64,000 bases of DNA from assembly GCF_014202995.1 (NCBI RefSeq), contig NZ_JACHIA010000008.1, forward strand, positions 62,001 through 126,000, written 5' to 3'. Positions within the stretch are counted from its first letter, which is position 1; every line of letters starts with the position of its first letter. Position numbers and translations under genes: made by a program. This stretch comes from Longimicrobium terrae (GTDB lineage: Bacteria > Gemmatimonadota > Gemmatimonadetes > Longimicrobiales > Longimicrobiaceae). The notes beneath the pieces are model-generated. The model was not told the origin of the DNA. It did no database searches and worked only from the letters and a program-made list of their open reading frames with translations. This document shows positions 1-7,849 of this stretch, in pieces.

Positions 1-314
1 CCCACGGTGAGGATGAAGATGAAGATCATCGCCACCGCGAAGCCGTGCCAGCCCAGCGCGCGCATGCTCACCGCCCAGGGCAGCAGGAACACGGTCTCCA
101 CGTCGAACACGATGAACAGGATCGCGACCACGTAGAACTTGACCGAAAAGCGCTCGCGGGTGCCGCCGAGCGGATTCATTCCGCTTTCGTACGGCGCCGA
201 CTTGGCCTTGGTCGCCCTGCCCGGACTGAGCACCGACGACAGCACCACCATCCCCACCGCCTGCGCGACCGACAGGACCAGGAGAATCAGTACGGGAAGG
301 TACGGGCGAAGCAT
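1..314 (-). CDS. nuoA: NADH-quinone oxidoreductase subunit A (partial, C-terminus cut by window edge)
   Basis: Reading leftwards from an ATG at 312-314 gives [20 protein letters not shown], a first membrane helix. It is followed by the conserved loop [10 protein letters not shown] and then [20 protein letters not shown], the hallmark second helix of NuoA/ND3. These are family signatures of the small membrane subunit of respiratory complex I, at the junction of the peripheral and membrane arms. About 104 residues are visible; NuoA is usually about 120-140, so only the end is missing. The other nuo genes would lie to the left, outside the window. Confidence 0.93.
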   Translation of the reverse strand, partial: MLRPYLPVLILLVLSVAQAVGMVVLSSVLSPGRATKAKSAPYESGMNPLGGTRERFSVKFYVVAILFIVFDVETVFLLPWAVSMRALGWHGFAVAMIFIFILTV

Positions 315-576
315 GGCGTCGGGCCGGTCCTTGAAACAGGAGTTTGTGAAAAGCTTCACTTGCTGGGAGACGCGCCAAGATACTGCGCGCTTCCAGCCCG
401 GTCAAGCGAACGTCGCAAGCCCGGGCGGACGGGGACGGAGAGCGAAAAACGGGCCTTGCCGCCTCATGGGGGGCCGCGTAGGTTGCCGCCTGTTCCCGTC
501 CCTTCGGCCTGATCTGTTTACCCCGCCCGCGCGGGGCGGTTCAGGCGGTTTTCCCCGCCCCTTCACGTTCCGCACC

Positions 577-1131
577 ATGAGCATTCGGTCTGACCGGTGG
601 ATCCGCGAGAAGGCCCGCGCGGGAATGATCGAGCCGTTCGAGGACGCGCAGGTGCGCGAGGGCACCATCAGCTACGGCCTGTCCAGCTACGGCTACGACA
701 TGCGCGTGGCCGACGAGTTCAAGATTTTCACCAACGTCAACAACGCCATCGTCGATCCCAAGGCGTTCGACGACCGCAGCTTCGTGAACTTCAGCGGCGA
801 CGTGTGCATCGTGCCGCCCAACTCGTTCGCGCTGGCCCGCTCGGTGGAGTACTTCCGCATCCCCCGCAACGTCATCACGCTCTGCGTCGGCAAATCGACG
901 TACGCGCGATGCGGCATCATCACCAACGTCACCCCGTTCGAGCCGGAGTGGGAGGGGTTCGTGACGCTGGAAATCAGCAACACCACGCCGCTTCCCGCCC
1001 GCATCTACGCCAACGAGGGGATCGCGCAGGTGATTTTCTTCGAGGGCGACCCCGAGGGGCCCGAGGTGAGCTACAAGGACCGCAAGGGCAAGTACCAGGG
1101 CCAGGTGGGCGTCACCGTCCCCAGGCTGTAG
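577..1131 (+). CDS. dcd: dCTP deaminase
   Basis: This 184-residue protein has the full dCTP deaminase pattern. GKSTYAR lies near residues 105-111, [12 protein letters not shown] (about 124-135) carries the catalytic glutamate, and the C-terminal [13 protein letters not shown] closes over the nucleotide. The enzyme deaminates dCTP to dUTP in the cytosol, feeding dTMP synthesis. Length matches the family (about 180-195). The ATG at 577 is chosen because the conserved N-terminus ([11 protein letters not shown]) begins there; the frame stays open upstream but is not conserved. Whether it is bifunctional (DCD-DUT) cannot be decided by eye. Confidence 0.93.
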   Translation: MSIRSDRWIREKARAGMIEPFEDAQVREGTISYGLSSYGYDMRVADEFKIFTNVNNAIVDPKAFDDRSFVNFSGDVCIVPPNSFALARSVEYFRIPRNVITLCVGKSTYARCGIITNVTPFEPEWEGFVTLEISNTTPLPARIYANEGIAQVIFFEGDPEGPEVSYKDRKGKYQGQVGVTVPRL

Positions 1132-1207
1132 CCCGTCCCCAGCGGGGCTGGTTCGGTATCTGCACGGGGGCCGGGGCACGCGCATGGCGCGCCGCCCCCG
1201 CCCGCCG

Positions 1208-1247
1208 GAACCGCGCGGCCGCGGGTGCCCGGCTTCGCGGTTTTTTT
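1208..1247 (+). terminator. Possible terminator after dcd
   Basis: Arms AACCGCG and CGCGGTT enclose a GC-rich loop and are followed by a run of T (1241-1247), about 77 nt after the dcd stop. The loop is long, so support is moderate. The hairpin overlaps a possible early start of the next ORF, another reason to start that gene at 1273. Confidence 0.4.
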
Positions 1248-1272
1248 CATCGACCACACACACGATCCCCTG

Positions 1273-1881
1273 ATGAACCAGACCCCGGTCACCCCCACGC
1301 AGATGGACGCCATCCGCGAAGTGGTGAACATCGGCGCCGGCCACGCGGCCACCAACCTGTCGGCGCTCACCGGCCTGACGGTGATGATTTCCGTTCCCCG
1401 CATCCAGTGGGCGGGTCTCAGCGCCGCGCTGCCCGGGGACGGGGACCTGGTGGTGATCAGCGTTCCCATCTCCGGCGTCAGCGAAGAAGGGGGCGAGCAC
1501 GCCTCGCTCATTCTGGCGACGGAAACCGCGCTGCGCATGGTGGCGCTCATGCTGCGCCGCGACCCGTCGCGCCACGTGTCCATCGGCGAGCTGGAAAAGT
1601 CGGCGCTGATGGAGATGGGGAACATCGTGTGCGCGGCGTACGTGGGCGTGCTGGGGACGTTTCTGAACAAGGGCGTGATGATCGGCACGCCGGTGATGGA
1701 GGTGGGCTCGCGCGAGGAACTGGGCCCGCGGCACGCCTCGGGGCTGGTGATCGAGACGGACTTCACCTTTCTGGACACCACCTTTGAGGGCGTATTCGTC
1801 CTCAGCCACAGCGACGTGTCGTTCCATTCGCTGCTGAGCGCGCTGGGATTCGACGTCGCCCGTCCGGGCGGCGCAACCTGA
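1273..1881 (+). CDS. CheC-family phosphatase
   Basis: The 202-residue protein carries two copies of the CheC/CheX phosphatase helix: REVVNIGAGHAATNLSAL near the N-terminus and EKSALMEMGNIVCAAY near residue 105. In this family the E and N of each E-x2-N motif act on aspartyl-phosphate of CheY-like receivers. Two intact motifs place it with CheC rather than CheX. The ATG at 1273 is preferred; an in-frame ATG at 1225 sits in a terminator-like hairpin. No chemotaxis operon surrounds it, so the receiver it acts on is unknown; the response regulators encoded at 6.2 and 20.2-21.1 kb are candidates by inference only. Confidence 0.85.
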   Translation: MNQTPVTPTQMDAIREVVNIGAGHAATNLSALTGLTVMISVPRIQWAGLSAALPGDGDLVVISVPISGVSEEGGEHASLILATETALRMVALMLRRDPSRHVSIGELEKSALMEMGNIVCAAYVGVLGTFLNKGVMIGTPVMEVGSREELGPRHASGLVIETDFTFLDTTFEGVFVLSHSDVSFHSLLSALGFDVARPGGAT

Positions 1882-1901
1882 CCACGGCGGGAGCGGGGCC
1901 G

Positions 1902-3590
1902 ATGGACACGCACTTCGCTCCGTTCTCCGCCCGCGCGCGCGCGGAGCACCTGGCCTCGCTCACGGGCGAGACGTGGGACCTGCTCATCATCGGCGGAGGG
2001 ATCACCGGCGCGGCCGCGGCGCGCGACGCCGCCGGACGCGGGCTGCGCGTCGCCCTGGTGGACGCGGGCGACCTGGCGCGGGGGACGAGCAGCCGGTCAT
2101 CGCGCCTGATCCACGGCGGCATCCGCTACCTGGAAACCGGAAATCTGCGTCTCGTCTTCGAGGCCAGCGCCGAGCGGCGACGCCTGCTCGGGCTGGCCTC
2201 TCATCTTGTGCATCCCCTGCCCTTTCTGTTCGCCGTTTACCGCGGCGAGCCCGTGGGGCTGCGCAAGCTGCAGGCGGGGATGTGGCTGTACGACGCGCTT
2301 TCGCTCTTCCGCAACATCTCGCGCCACCGCATGGTTTCGCGCGCCAGGATGAAGGACGAGGAGCCGGGGCTGCGCACGGACGGGCTGGCCGGCGCGGCGC
2401 TGTATTACGACGCCTCGGTGGATGACGCGCGGCTGACGCTGGCCAACGCCCGCGGCGCGCACGAGGCGGGCGCGGCGGTGGTGCCGCACGCCGAGGTCAG
2501 CGGGTTTCTGCGCGACCCGCGCGGGGTGTCGGGGGTGCGCGTCCGCGACTGCCTGAACCCGCGCGCCGACACGGTGGACGTGCGGGCACGCGTGATCCTG
2601 AACGCGACGGGCCCGTGGAGCGACGCGGTACGCACGCTGGCGGATTCGGGGACCAAGCCGCGGCTGCGGCCCACCAAGGGCGTGCACATCCAGGTGCGGC
2701 GCGACCGCATCGGAAACCGCCACGCCATCACCTTCCGCTCGCCGGTGGACGGACGCGTGATGTTCGTCCTGCCCTGGGGCGACTTTTCGTACGTGGGGAC
2801 GACGGATACGGACTACGTGGGCTCCCCCGCCGACGTCCGCGCGGACGAGTCGGACGTGAAGTACCTGCTGGATTCGGCAAACGGGATCTTTCCCGCCGCG
2901 AAGCTGACCGGATCGGACGTCGTGAGTACGTGGGCGGGCATCCGGCCGCTGCTGGCGCCGGACAAGGCGGACGGCGGGCTGGCCGCGAGCGCCACGTCGC
3001 GCGAGCACGAGATCTGGCGCGACCGCAGCGGGTTGCTGAACATCGCGGGCGGCAAGCTCACCACGTACCGCGTGATGGCGGGACAGGCCGTGGACGCAGC
3101 GGCCAGGCTGCTCAAGGAGGCGGGCGTGGCGTCGGGGGAAAGCCCCACCGCGCACCTGCCGCTCCCCGGCGACCCGCAGGAGCCGTGGGAAGAATTTCTG
3201 GCGCGCGTCGTCCACGAGGCCGTCGGCGCCGGGCTGGACGCGGACGTCGGCGAGCACCTGGCGCGCGCGTACGGCGAGGATGCGGAGGCCGTGCTGGCCG
3301 CCGTCCGCCGCGACGCGGAGGCCGGGCGCCGGCTGATGGCGGGGCATCCGTACATCTGGGCCGAGGTGGACCACGCGGTCAACGCAGAGATGGCGATGCG
3401 GCTGGAAGACGTGCTCATCCGGCGGATGCACCTGTTCTACGAGGCCGTGGATGGAGGGCTCGCCGTGGCGGAAGAGGTGGGGCGGCGGATGGCTCGCGCG
3501 GACGGCGTGGGGTGGAGCGAGGCGCAGATCGCGGCGCAGGTGGAGTCGTACCGCCAAGCCGTCGCCGCCACCCGCGGCTTCGGCGGATAG
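1902..3590 (+). CDS. glpD: FAD-dependent glycerol-3-phosphate dehydrogenase
   Basis: The 562-residue protein begins its FAD fold at about residue 27 with LLIIGGGITGAAAARDAAGRG, followed by GTSSRSSRLIHGGIRYLE, the GlpD/GlpA signature. GGKLTTYR lies near residue 390, with the C-terminal helical DAO domain after it. The family oxidises sn-glycerol 3-phosphate to dihydroxyacetone phosphate at the inner membrane and passes electrons to quinone. Length and motif order match GlpD. It starts 20 nt after the CheC stop, so the two may be co-transcribed, though no functional link is evident. No glpK or glpF is present nearby. Confidence 0.92.
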   Translation: MDTHFAPFSARARAEHLASLTGETWDLLIIGGGITGAAAARDAAGRGLRVALVDAGDLARGTSSRSSRLIHGGIRYLETGNLRLVFEASAERRRLLGLASHLVHPLPFLFAVYRGEPVGLRKLQAGMWLYDALSLFRNISRHRMVSRARMKDEEPGLRTDGLAGAALYYDASVDDARLTLANARGAHEAGAAVVPHAEVSGFLRDPRGVSGVRVRDCLNPRADTVDVRARVILNATGPWSDAVRTLADSGTKPRLRPTKGVHIQVRRDRIGNRHAITFRSPVDGRVMFVLPWGDFSYVGTTDTDYVGSPADVRADESDVKYLLDSANGIFPAAKLTGSDVVSTWAGIRPLLAPDKADGGLAASATSREHEIWRDRSGLLNIAGGKLTTYRVMAGQAVDAAARLLKEAGVASGESPTAHLPLPGDPQEPWEEFLARVVHEAVGAGLDADVGEHLARAYGEDAEAVLAAVRRDAEAGRRLMAGHPYIWAEVDHAVNAEMAMRLEDVLIRRMHLFYEAVDGGLAVAEEVGRRMARADGVGWSEAQIAAQVESYRQAVAATRGFGG

Positions 3591-4099
3591 GCCGTCTCCG
3601 CGGGTTCGGCGGATCGACAGACGTTCTCAGTTGCGCCGCATATCAGGATGCCGCACTTCGCGTTAGCTCGCTCGACCTCACGTTGCCTCTCAACCCGCTC
3701 GGCCGCGGTTTGCTCACGCATCCCGACCGCCGGCTGCCTCGCCCCGAGCCCGTCGATGCGCTTGCCTGATCCACATCAGTGATCGCCTCTCGGCCGACAC
3801 AACCCGGCGCATCCGCATGAGGCGATCGCATTCACGGCTGATGAGAATCGCTGATTGACCCCGACTGATCAGATGGCCGCATTCGGGTGGCCTGATCCAC
3901 ATCTCCTGATCCACATCTCCTGATCCACATCTCCTGATCCACATCTTCTGATCCACATCGGCTGATCATCATCCGCTGATCATCATCCGCTGATCATCAT
4001 CCGCCCTGCCCTGCCCTGCCCTGAACGCGCGGCGCACGTCGTGCGTTCGGGCGGATACGCGGCATCCCGCACGCGCACATCGCCCGATCACACGCATTC
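3591..4099. other. Gene-free stretch dominated by short tandem repeats
   Basis: About 500 bp between glpD and the K+ channel gene with no convincing ORF. The right half holds the 14-bp tandem repeats annotated separately. An isolated unit-like CCTGATCCACATCA at 3765-3778 suggests the array was once longer. Confidence 0.7.
3891..4024. repeat. 14-bp tandem repeat array, two sub-types, ending in a CCCTG microsatellite
   Basis: Eight in-phase 14-bp units fill 3891-4002. Four exact CCTGATCCACATCT units are followed by one variant, then three exact GCTGATCATCATCC units. All share CTGATC(C/A)(A/T)CATC. The array runs straight into CCCTG repeats (about 4003-4022). Units are head-to-tail with no spacers, so this is a minisatellite rather than CRISPR. 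Confidence 0.95.
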
Positions 4100-5182
4100 G
4101 TGCCCTCACGCCCGCGACGCAGACGCCCGCACACCCCGCAGGGCCGCACCTGGGGCCACCGCGTGCGCGGCTGGCTCGAGGACCCGCTGCGTCAGTTTCA
4201 GCTGTCGGTGGGGGTGCTCATTCTGCTCGTGGTTGTGGGCACCGTGGGATACCACTTCATCGAGCGGATGAGGTGGATCAACTCGCTGTACATGACCATC
4301 ATCACGGTCGCCACGGTGGGCTTCGGCGAGATCGAGCCGCTGACCACCACGGGCCGCGTGTTCACGATGGGGCTCATCGTGCTGGGCGTGGGCGTGGGGG
4401 CGTGGGCGGCCAGCAACCTGGTTGAGGTTGCGCTCGGGCAGACGCTCTGGACCAGCGTGCAACGGCGAAAGATGAAGGACTCGCTCTCCCATCTCAAAGA
4501 CCACTACGTCGTCTGCGGCCACGGGCGGCTGGGCACGCGCATCGTGCGCGACCTGGCGGCGCGCGGCGAAACGTTCGTCGTGGTGGACAACGATCCCGCG
4601 CAGGAAGAAGCGCTGCTGGCCAGCCAGACGCCCCACCTGATCGGCGACGCCACGGAGGACGACGTGCTGCGGCGCGTGCGCGTGGACCGGGCGCGCGGGC
4701 TGGTGTCCGCGCTGGACAGCGACGCCAACAACGTGCTGACGGTGCTGACCGCGCGGGAGCTCAGCTCCAAACTGCTGATCGTGGCGCGCGCCAACGCCGA
4801 GCAGTCGGAAAGCAAGCTGCGGCGCGCCGGCGCGGACCGCGTGGTCACGCCCGACGACATCGGCGGGCACCGGCTGGCGCTGGCGCTGCTTCGCCCCGCC
4901 GTGCACGACCTGTTCAACGAGATCTTCAGCTTCAGCGTGAACATCGCGGTGGACGTGGGGCAGATCGTGATTCCGCACGGGTCGCCATTCGCCGGACAGA
5001 CGGTGGCGGGATGCGATCTGCGGCGGATGCGGAACGTGAGCATCCTGGCCATCCGCGGCCCCGAGGGCGACTTCGCGCTCAATCCCGATGCCCAGCGCGT
5101 CATCCGCCCCGGCGAGACGATGATCGTGATCGGCCCGGCGGAGGCGATTTACGAGCTGGAGGCGCTGTACGGGGAGGAGTAA
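4100..5182 (+). CDS. Two-TM potassium channel with RCK (TrkA-N/TrkA-C) domains
   Basis: In 360 residues the order is: basic N-terminus; first helix (SVGVLILLVVVGTVGYHFI, about 37-55); pore helix with filter ATVGFGE (about 72-78); second helix (FTMGLIVLGVGVGAWAASN); RCK Rossmann domain starting at YVVCGHGRLGTRIV (about 136); and a TrkA-C domain at the end (QIVIPHGSPFAGQTV onwards). This is the MthK-like architecture, a ligand-gated K+ channel of the inner membrane. The start is a GTG at 4100 without a clear ribosome binding site, so the N-terminus is uncertain by some residues. Confidence 0.9.
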   Translation: MPSRPRRRRPHTPQGRTWGHRVRGWLEDPLRQFQLSVGVLILLVVVGTVGYHFIERMRWINSLYMTIITVATVGFGEIEPLTTTGRVFTMGLIVLGVGVGAWAASNLVEVALGQTLWTSVQRRKMKDSLSHLKDHYVVCGHGRLGTRIVRDLAARGETFVVVDNDPAQEEALLASQTPHLIGDATEDDVLRRVRVDRARGLVSALDSDANNVLTVLTARELSSKLLIVARANAEQSESKLRRAGADRVVTPDDIGGHRLALALLRPAVHDLFNEIFSFSVNIAVDVGQIVIPHGSPFAGQTVAGCDLRRMRNVSILAIRGPEGDFALNPDAQRVIRPGETMIVIGPAEAIYELEALYGEE

Positions 5183-5187
5183 GGGAA

Positions 5188-5222
5188 GTGCGTGAGTGCG
5201 GGGTGCTGGGTGCGTGAGTGCG
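5188..5222. repeat. R5 repeat: two GTGCGTGAGTGC units
   Basis: Two copies of GTGCGTGAGTGCG flank GGGTGCTGG directly after the K+ channel stop. The same 12-mer occurs as a pair at 33549-33584 and, inverted, at 35524-35555. Confidence 0.85.
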
Positions 5223-5266
5223 AACGACACTCGGCGGCTGGATTCGTGGGTTGCGGCGGGCTTCAG

Positions 5267-5467
5267 GGCGGCCCCCACCCGGGCCGGCACCACCGGCCCA
5301 CCCTCCCCCAAAAAAGACTGGGGGAGGGTTGGGGCGGTCGGAAGGTGCGAGATGGAGAGCAGAGACCTGCCCGTGAGCAAGTTTCCTTGAGCGAATGAAT
5401 CCGCCGCTCCAGAAGCGGGAAGCCCCGACACGACGCCCATAGGCGCCGTTCGGGGCTTCAACTGCAT
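5267..5467 (+). repeat. Composite repeat R1-R2, copy 1
   Basis: R1 (about 5267-5338) contains CCCTCCCCCA and TGGGGGAGGG around AAAAAGAC. About 50 nt later R2 (5387-5467) has GAAGCCCCGA and its complement CGGGGCTTC around a second stem, preceded by GAATGAATCCGCCGCTC. The same pair in the same relative order occurs at 29240-29440 and, inverted, at 21467-21663. Here it lies 85 nt after the K+ channel stop. Confidence 0.9.
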
Positions 5468-5629
5468 CGCGGGGCGAGTACGGTGCGCGCGGGATGGCTG
5501 GACCCTGGGGAAGGTAGATCCTTCGTCGGCGCCAAGTCTCGGCGCGGCAACAGGTTCGGCCGGCGCCTCCTCAGGAGGACGCCTCGGGCGTCGTGGCGGA
5601 GCAAGGGTCCGCGTCGTCACGCCGTACGC

Positions 5630-5710
5630 AGTTGAAGCCCCGGTCGTGGACGCGCCAGCGGCCGTGAGCCGGGGGTTCCCGCAGTTCGAGCGGCGGATCC
5701 ATTCGCTCAA
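5630..5710 (+). repeat. R2 repeat, solo copy
   Basis: TTGAAGCCCCGG through CGAGCGGCGGATCCATTCGC, in the opposite sense to the R2 half at 5387-5467. The inner stem is degenerate. Confidence 0.8.
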
Positions 5711-5780
5711 CGCGGGACGCGGCTAACCCGCCCTATCGAAGGTGCCGACGACCTCCCCGACGGAGACGCGGCTCGCCCCA

Positions 5781-5860
5781 ACGGAGCCGCGGATGCGCCT
5801 GCGGCCATGGCGAGGGGATTACCGCAATTCGAGCGGCGGATTCACTCGCTTAACGCGGGA
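5781..5860 (+). repeat. R2 repeat, degenerate copy
   Basis: It keeps TTCGAGCGGCGGATTCACTC and the following AACGCGGGACGCGGCT shared with the 5630-5710 copy, but has lost the GAAGCCCCG arm. Confidence 0.65.
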
Positions 5861-6029
5861 CGCGGCTCCCTCCCCGACGAGAGCCGCCTGCAAGCCTCGA
5901 CGGAGGCGGCGGCTACGCACCGACCCGTCCCCCGCGCCAAACGGCTCCCCCTCCCCCGCTTGCGGGGCGAGGGGGCTGGGGGGAGGGGGGAGCCCGCCGC
6001 CACACCGAACCATCCGGAACGCACGGCAC

Positions 6030-6099
6030 TGGGGTGTGCTCCCTCTCCCACATCTGTTCGTGGGAGAGGGTCGTCGTGCGCAGCACGCGGGGTGAGGGC
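6030..6099 (+). repeat. R3 repeat, copy 1
   Basis: GGGGTGTGCTCCCTCTCCCA..TGGGAGAGGG followed by CGTGCGCAGCACGCGGGGTGAGGG: two adjacent hairpins. Other copies are at 13265-13335 and 27260-27331 (inverted) and 34051-34121 (same strand). Confidence 0.9.
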
Positions 6100-6184
6100 T
6101 CTTGCGCGGTTTACTAGATTGACCGTTCGGGCGATCGGTGACTCTTCCCCGCCCTTTCCACACGCCCCATCCGGAGCCCCCACC

Positions 6185-7849
6185 GTGGCAGCCAGACCCG
6201 TTATTCTCGTCGTGGACGACGACCCCGAAGTGCTGCGCGCAGTGGAACGCGACCTCAAGCGGCGGTACGGGCGCGACTACCGCGTGCTTTCCGCCGCCTC
6301 CGGCGAAGACGGCCTGGAACTGCTTCGCCAAGTGAGCGTCCGCGGCGAGCCCGTTGCGCTCCTCCTGGCCGACCAGCGCATGCCGCGCATGAGCGGCGTG
6401 GAGTTCCTGGAAGCGGCCGTCGAGTACGCGCCCACCGCCCGGCGCGCCATCCTCACCGCGTACTCCGACATCGACGCGGCCATCGGCGCCATCAACCGCG
6501 CCCACATCGACTTCTACCTGCAGAAGCCGTGGGACCCGCCCGAGGCCAACCTGTACCCGGTGCTGGACGAGCTGCTGGACGACTGGCGCGGCCAGTACCG
6601 CCCCGGCTACGACGACGGCATCCGGGTGCTGGGGCCGCGCTGGTCGCCGCAGGTGCACGACATCAAGGACTTTCTGGCCCGCAACCAGGTGCCCTACCGC
6701 GCCCTGGACGTGGAGCAGGGCGACGAAGCATGCAAGCTGCTGGAGGCCGCCGGGCTGGACGGCCGCGAACTCCCCGTCGTCCTTTTTCCCGACGGATCGC
6801 ACCTCGTGCAGCCGCTGCCCCGCGACGTGGCGGAAAAGGCCGGGCTGCGCATCCATGCCGAGCAGCCGTTCTACGACCTGGCCATTGTGGGCGCGGGGCC
6901 GGCCGGGCTCGCCGCCGCCGTCTACGGCGCGTCCGAGGGGCTCAAGACGCTCGTGGTGGACGCCGAGGCGCCGGGCGGGCAGGCGGGGACGTCGTCGCTG
7001 ATCGAAAACTACCTGGGCTTTCCGCGCGGGCTCAGCGGCGCGGACCTCACCCGGCGCGCCGTGGCGCAGGCCCGCAAGTTCGGCGCGGAAATCCTGACGC
7101 CGGTGCAGGTGAACGCGCTACGCGTGGACGGCCAGTACCGCTACCTGACCACGACGGACGGAACGGAGATCGCCTGCCACGCGCTGATGGTCACCACCGG
7201 CGTTCAGTACCGCAAGCTGGACGCGGCCGGCGCGGAGGAACTGACCGGCGCCGGCGTCTACTACGGCTCCACCATGACGGAGGTGCTCAGCTGCCGCGAC
7301 GAGGACGTCTTCATCGTGGGCGCGGGGAACAGCGCGGGCCAGGCCGCGGTCTACCTGGCCACCATGGCGCGTTCCGTCACCATCGTCTGCCGCGGCGGCG
7401 ACATCGGCCGCACCATGTCGCAGTACCTGGTGGACGCCATCGCCGAACTGCCGAACGTGCACGTCAGCCTGCACGCCCGGGTGTGCGCGGTGCACGGTGA
7501 CGGGCGGCTGCAGGGGGTGAGCCTCAAGCACGCCGACGACCGCGTGACCACGCACGACGCGGCCGCGCTCTTCGTCTTCATCGGCGCGATGCCGAACACC
7601 GACTGGCTGGACGGCGTCGTCGTCCGTGACGCCAAGGGATTCATCCTCACCGGCCCGGATCTGATGAAGGAGCGCACCCCGCCGCGCGGATGGCCGCTGG
7701 CACGCGACCCGTTTCTGCTGGAAGGCAGCGTTCCCGGGGTGTTCTGCGCGGGCGACGTGCGCTTCGGCTCGGTCAAGCGCGTGGCCAGCGGCGTGGGCGA
7801 GGGATCGGTGGCCATCTCCTTTGTTCACCAGTACCTGGCGGACCTGTGA
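6185..7849 (+). CDS. Receiver domain fused to a thioredoxin-reductase-like FAD oxidoreductase
   Basis: The 554-residue protein has three parts. Residues 4-125 form a CheY-like receiver (VVDDD at 9-13, phospho-acceptor Asp63 in LLADQRMP, conserved Lys in YLQKPWD). Residues about 145-220 look like a glutaredoxin/thioredoxin fold without a CxxC (WSPQVHDIKDFL..VPY). The rest is a class II pyridine-nucleotide-disulfide oxidoreductase: FAD motif GAGPAG near 236, NAD(P) motif GAGNSAG near 378, and a late FAD motif FCAGDVRFG. Where thioredoxin reductase has the redox CATC, this protein has YYGSTM (about 358-363), so classical thioredoxin reduction is unlikely. A GTG at 6185 is chosen because the receiver begins there. 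It overlaps the kinase gene by 4 nt (GTGA), suggesting kinase control of a flavoprotein. Confidence 0.88.
   Translation: MAARPVILVVDDDPEVLRAVERDLKRRYGRDYRVLSAASGEDGLELLRQVSVRGEPVALLLADQRMPRMSGVEFLEAAVEYAPTARRAILTAYSDIDAAIGAINRAHIDFYLQKPWDPPEANLYPVLDELLDDWRGQYRPGYDDGIRVLGPRWSPQVHDIKDFLARNQVPYRALDVEQGDEACKLLEAAGLDGRELPVVLFPDGSHLVQPLPRDVAEKAGLRIHAEQPFYDLAIVGAGPAGLAAAVYGASEGLKTLVVDAEAPGGQAGTSSLIENYLGFPRGLSGADLTRRAVAQARKFGAEILTPVQVNALRVDGQYRYLTTTDGTEIACHALMVTTGVQYRKLDAAGAEELTGAGVYYGSTMTEVLSCRDEDVFIVGAGNSAGQAAVYLATMARSVTIVCRGGDIGRTMSQYLVDAIAELPNVHVSLHARVCAVHGDGRLQGVSLKHADDRVTTHDAAALFVFIGAMPNTDWLDGVVVRDAKGFILTGPDLMKERTPPRGWPLARDPFLLEGSVPGVFCAGDVRFGSVKRVASGVGEGSVAISFVHQYLADL

Larger units (their letters stand above)
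5183..6184. other. 1-kb intergenic region packed with dispersed repeats
   Basis: No gene is supported here. From left to right it holds a GTGCGTGAGTGC repeat pair (5188-5222), a composite R1-R2 element (5267-5467), a further R2 copy (5630-5710), a partial R2 (5781-5860), a GC-rich hairpin (about 5944-5990) and an R3 copy (6030-6099). The open frame running from 5807 into the next gene is an upstream extension through these repeats. Confidence 0.75.

Noticed and set aside
139-576. N-terminal extension of dcd
   Set aside because: Conserved dCTP deaminase sequence starts at 577; the upstream part overlaps nuoA on the other strand.
3891-4024. Possible CRISPR array
   Set aside because: Units are 14 bp and contiguous with no spacers; no cas genes nearby. 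It is a minisatellite.
5267-5338. R1 as an ordinary rho-independent terminator
   Set aside because: The A-run lies in the loop and no U-tract follows the stem, so it was listed as a repeat; a role in 3'-end formation remains possible.
5807-6184. Long N-terminal extension of the receiver-flavoprotein
   Set aside because: The extension runs through R2 and R3 repeats and has no domain character; the receiver begins right after the GTG at 6185.
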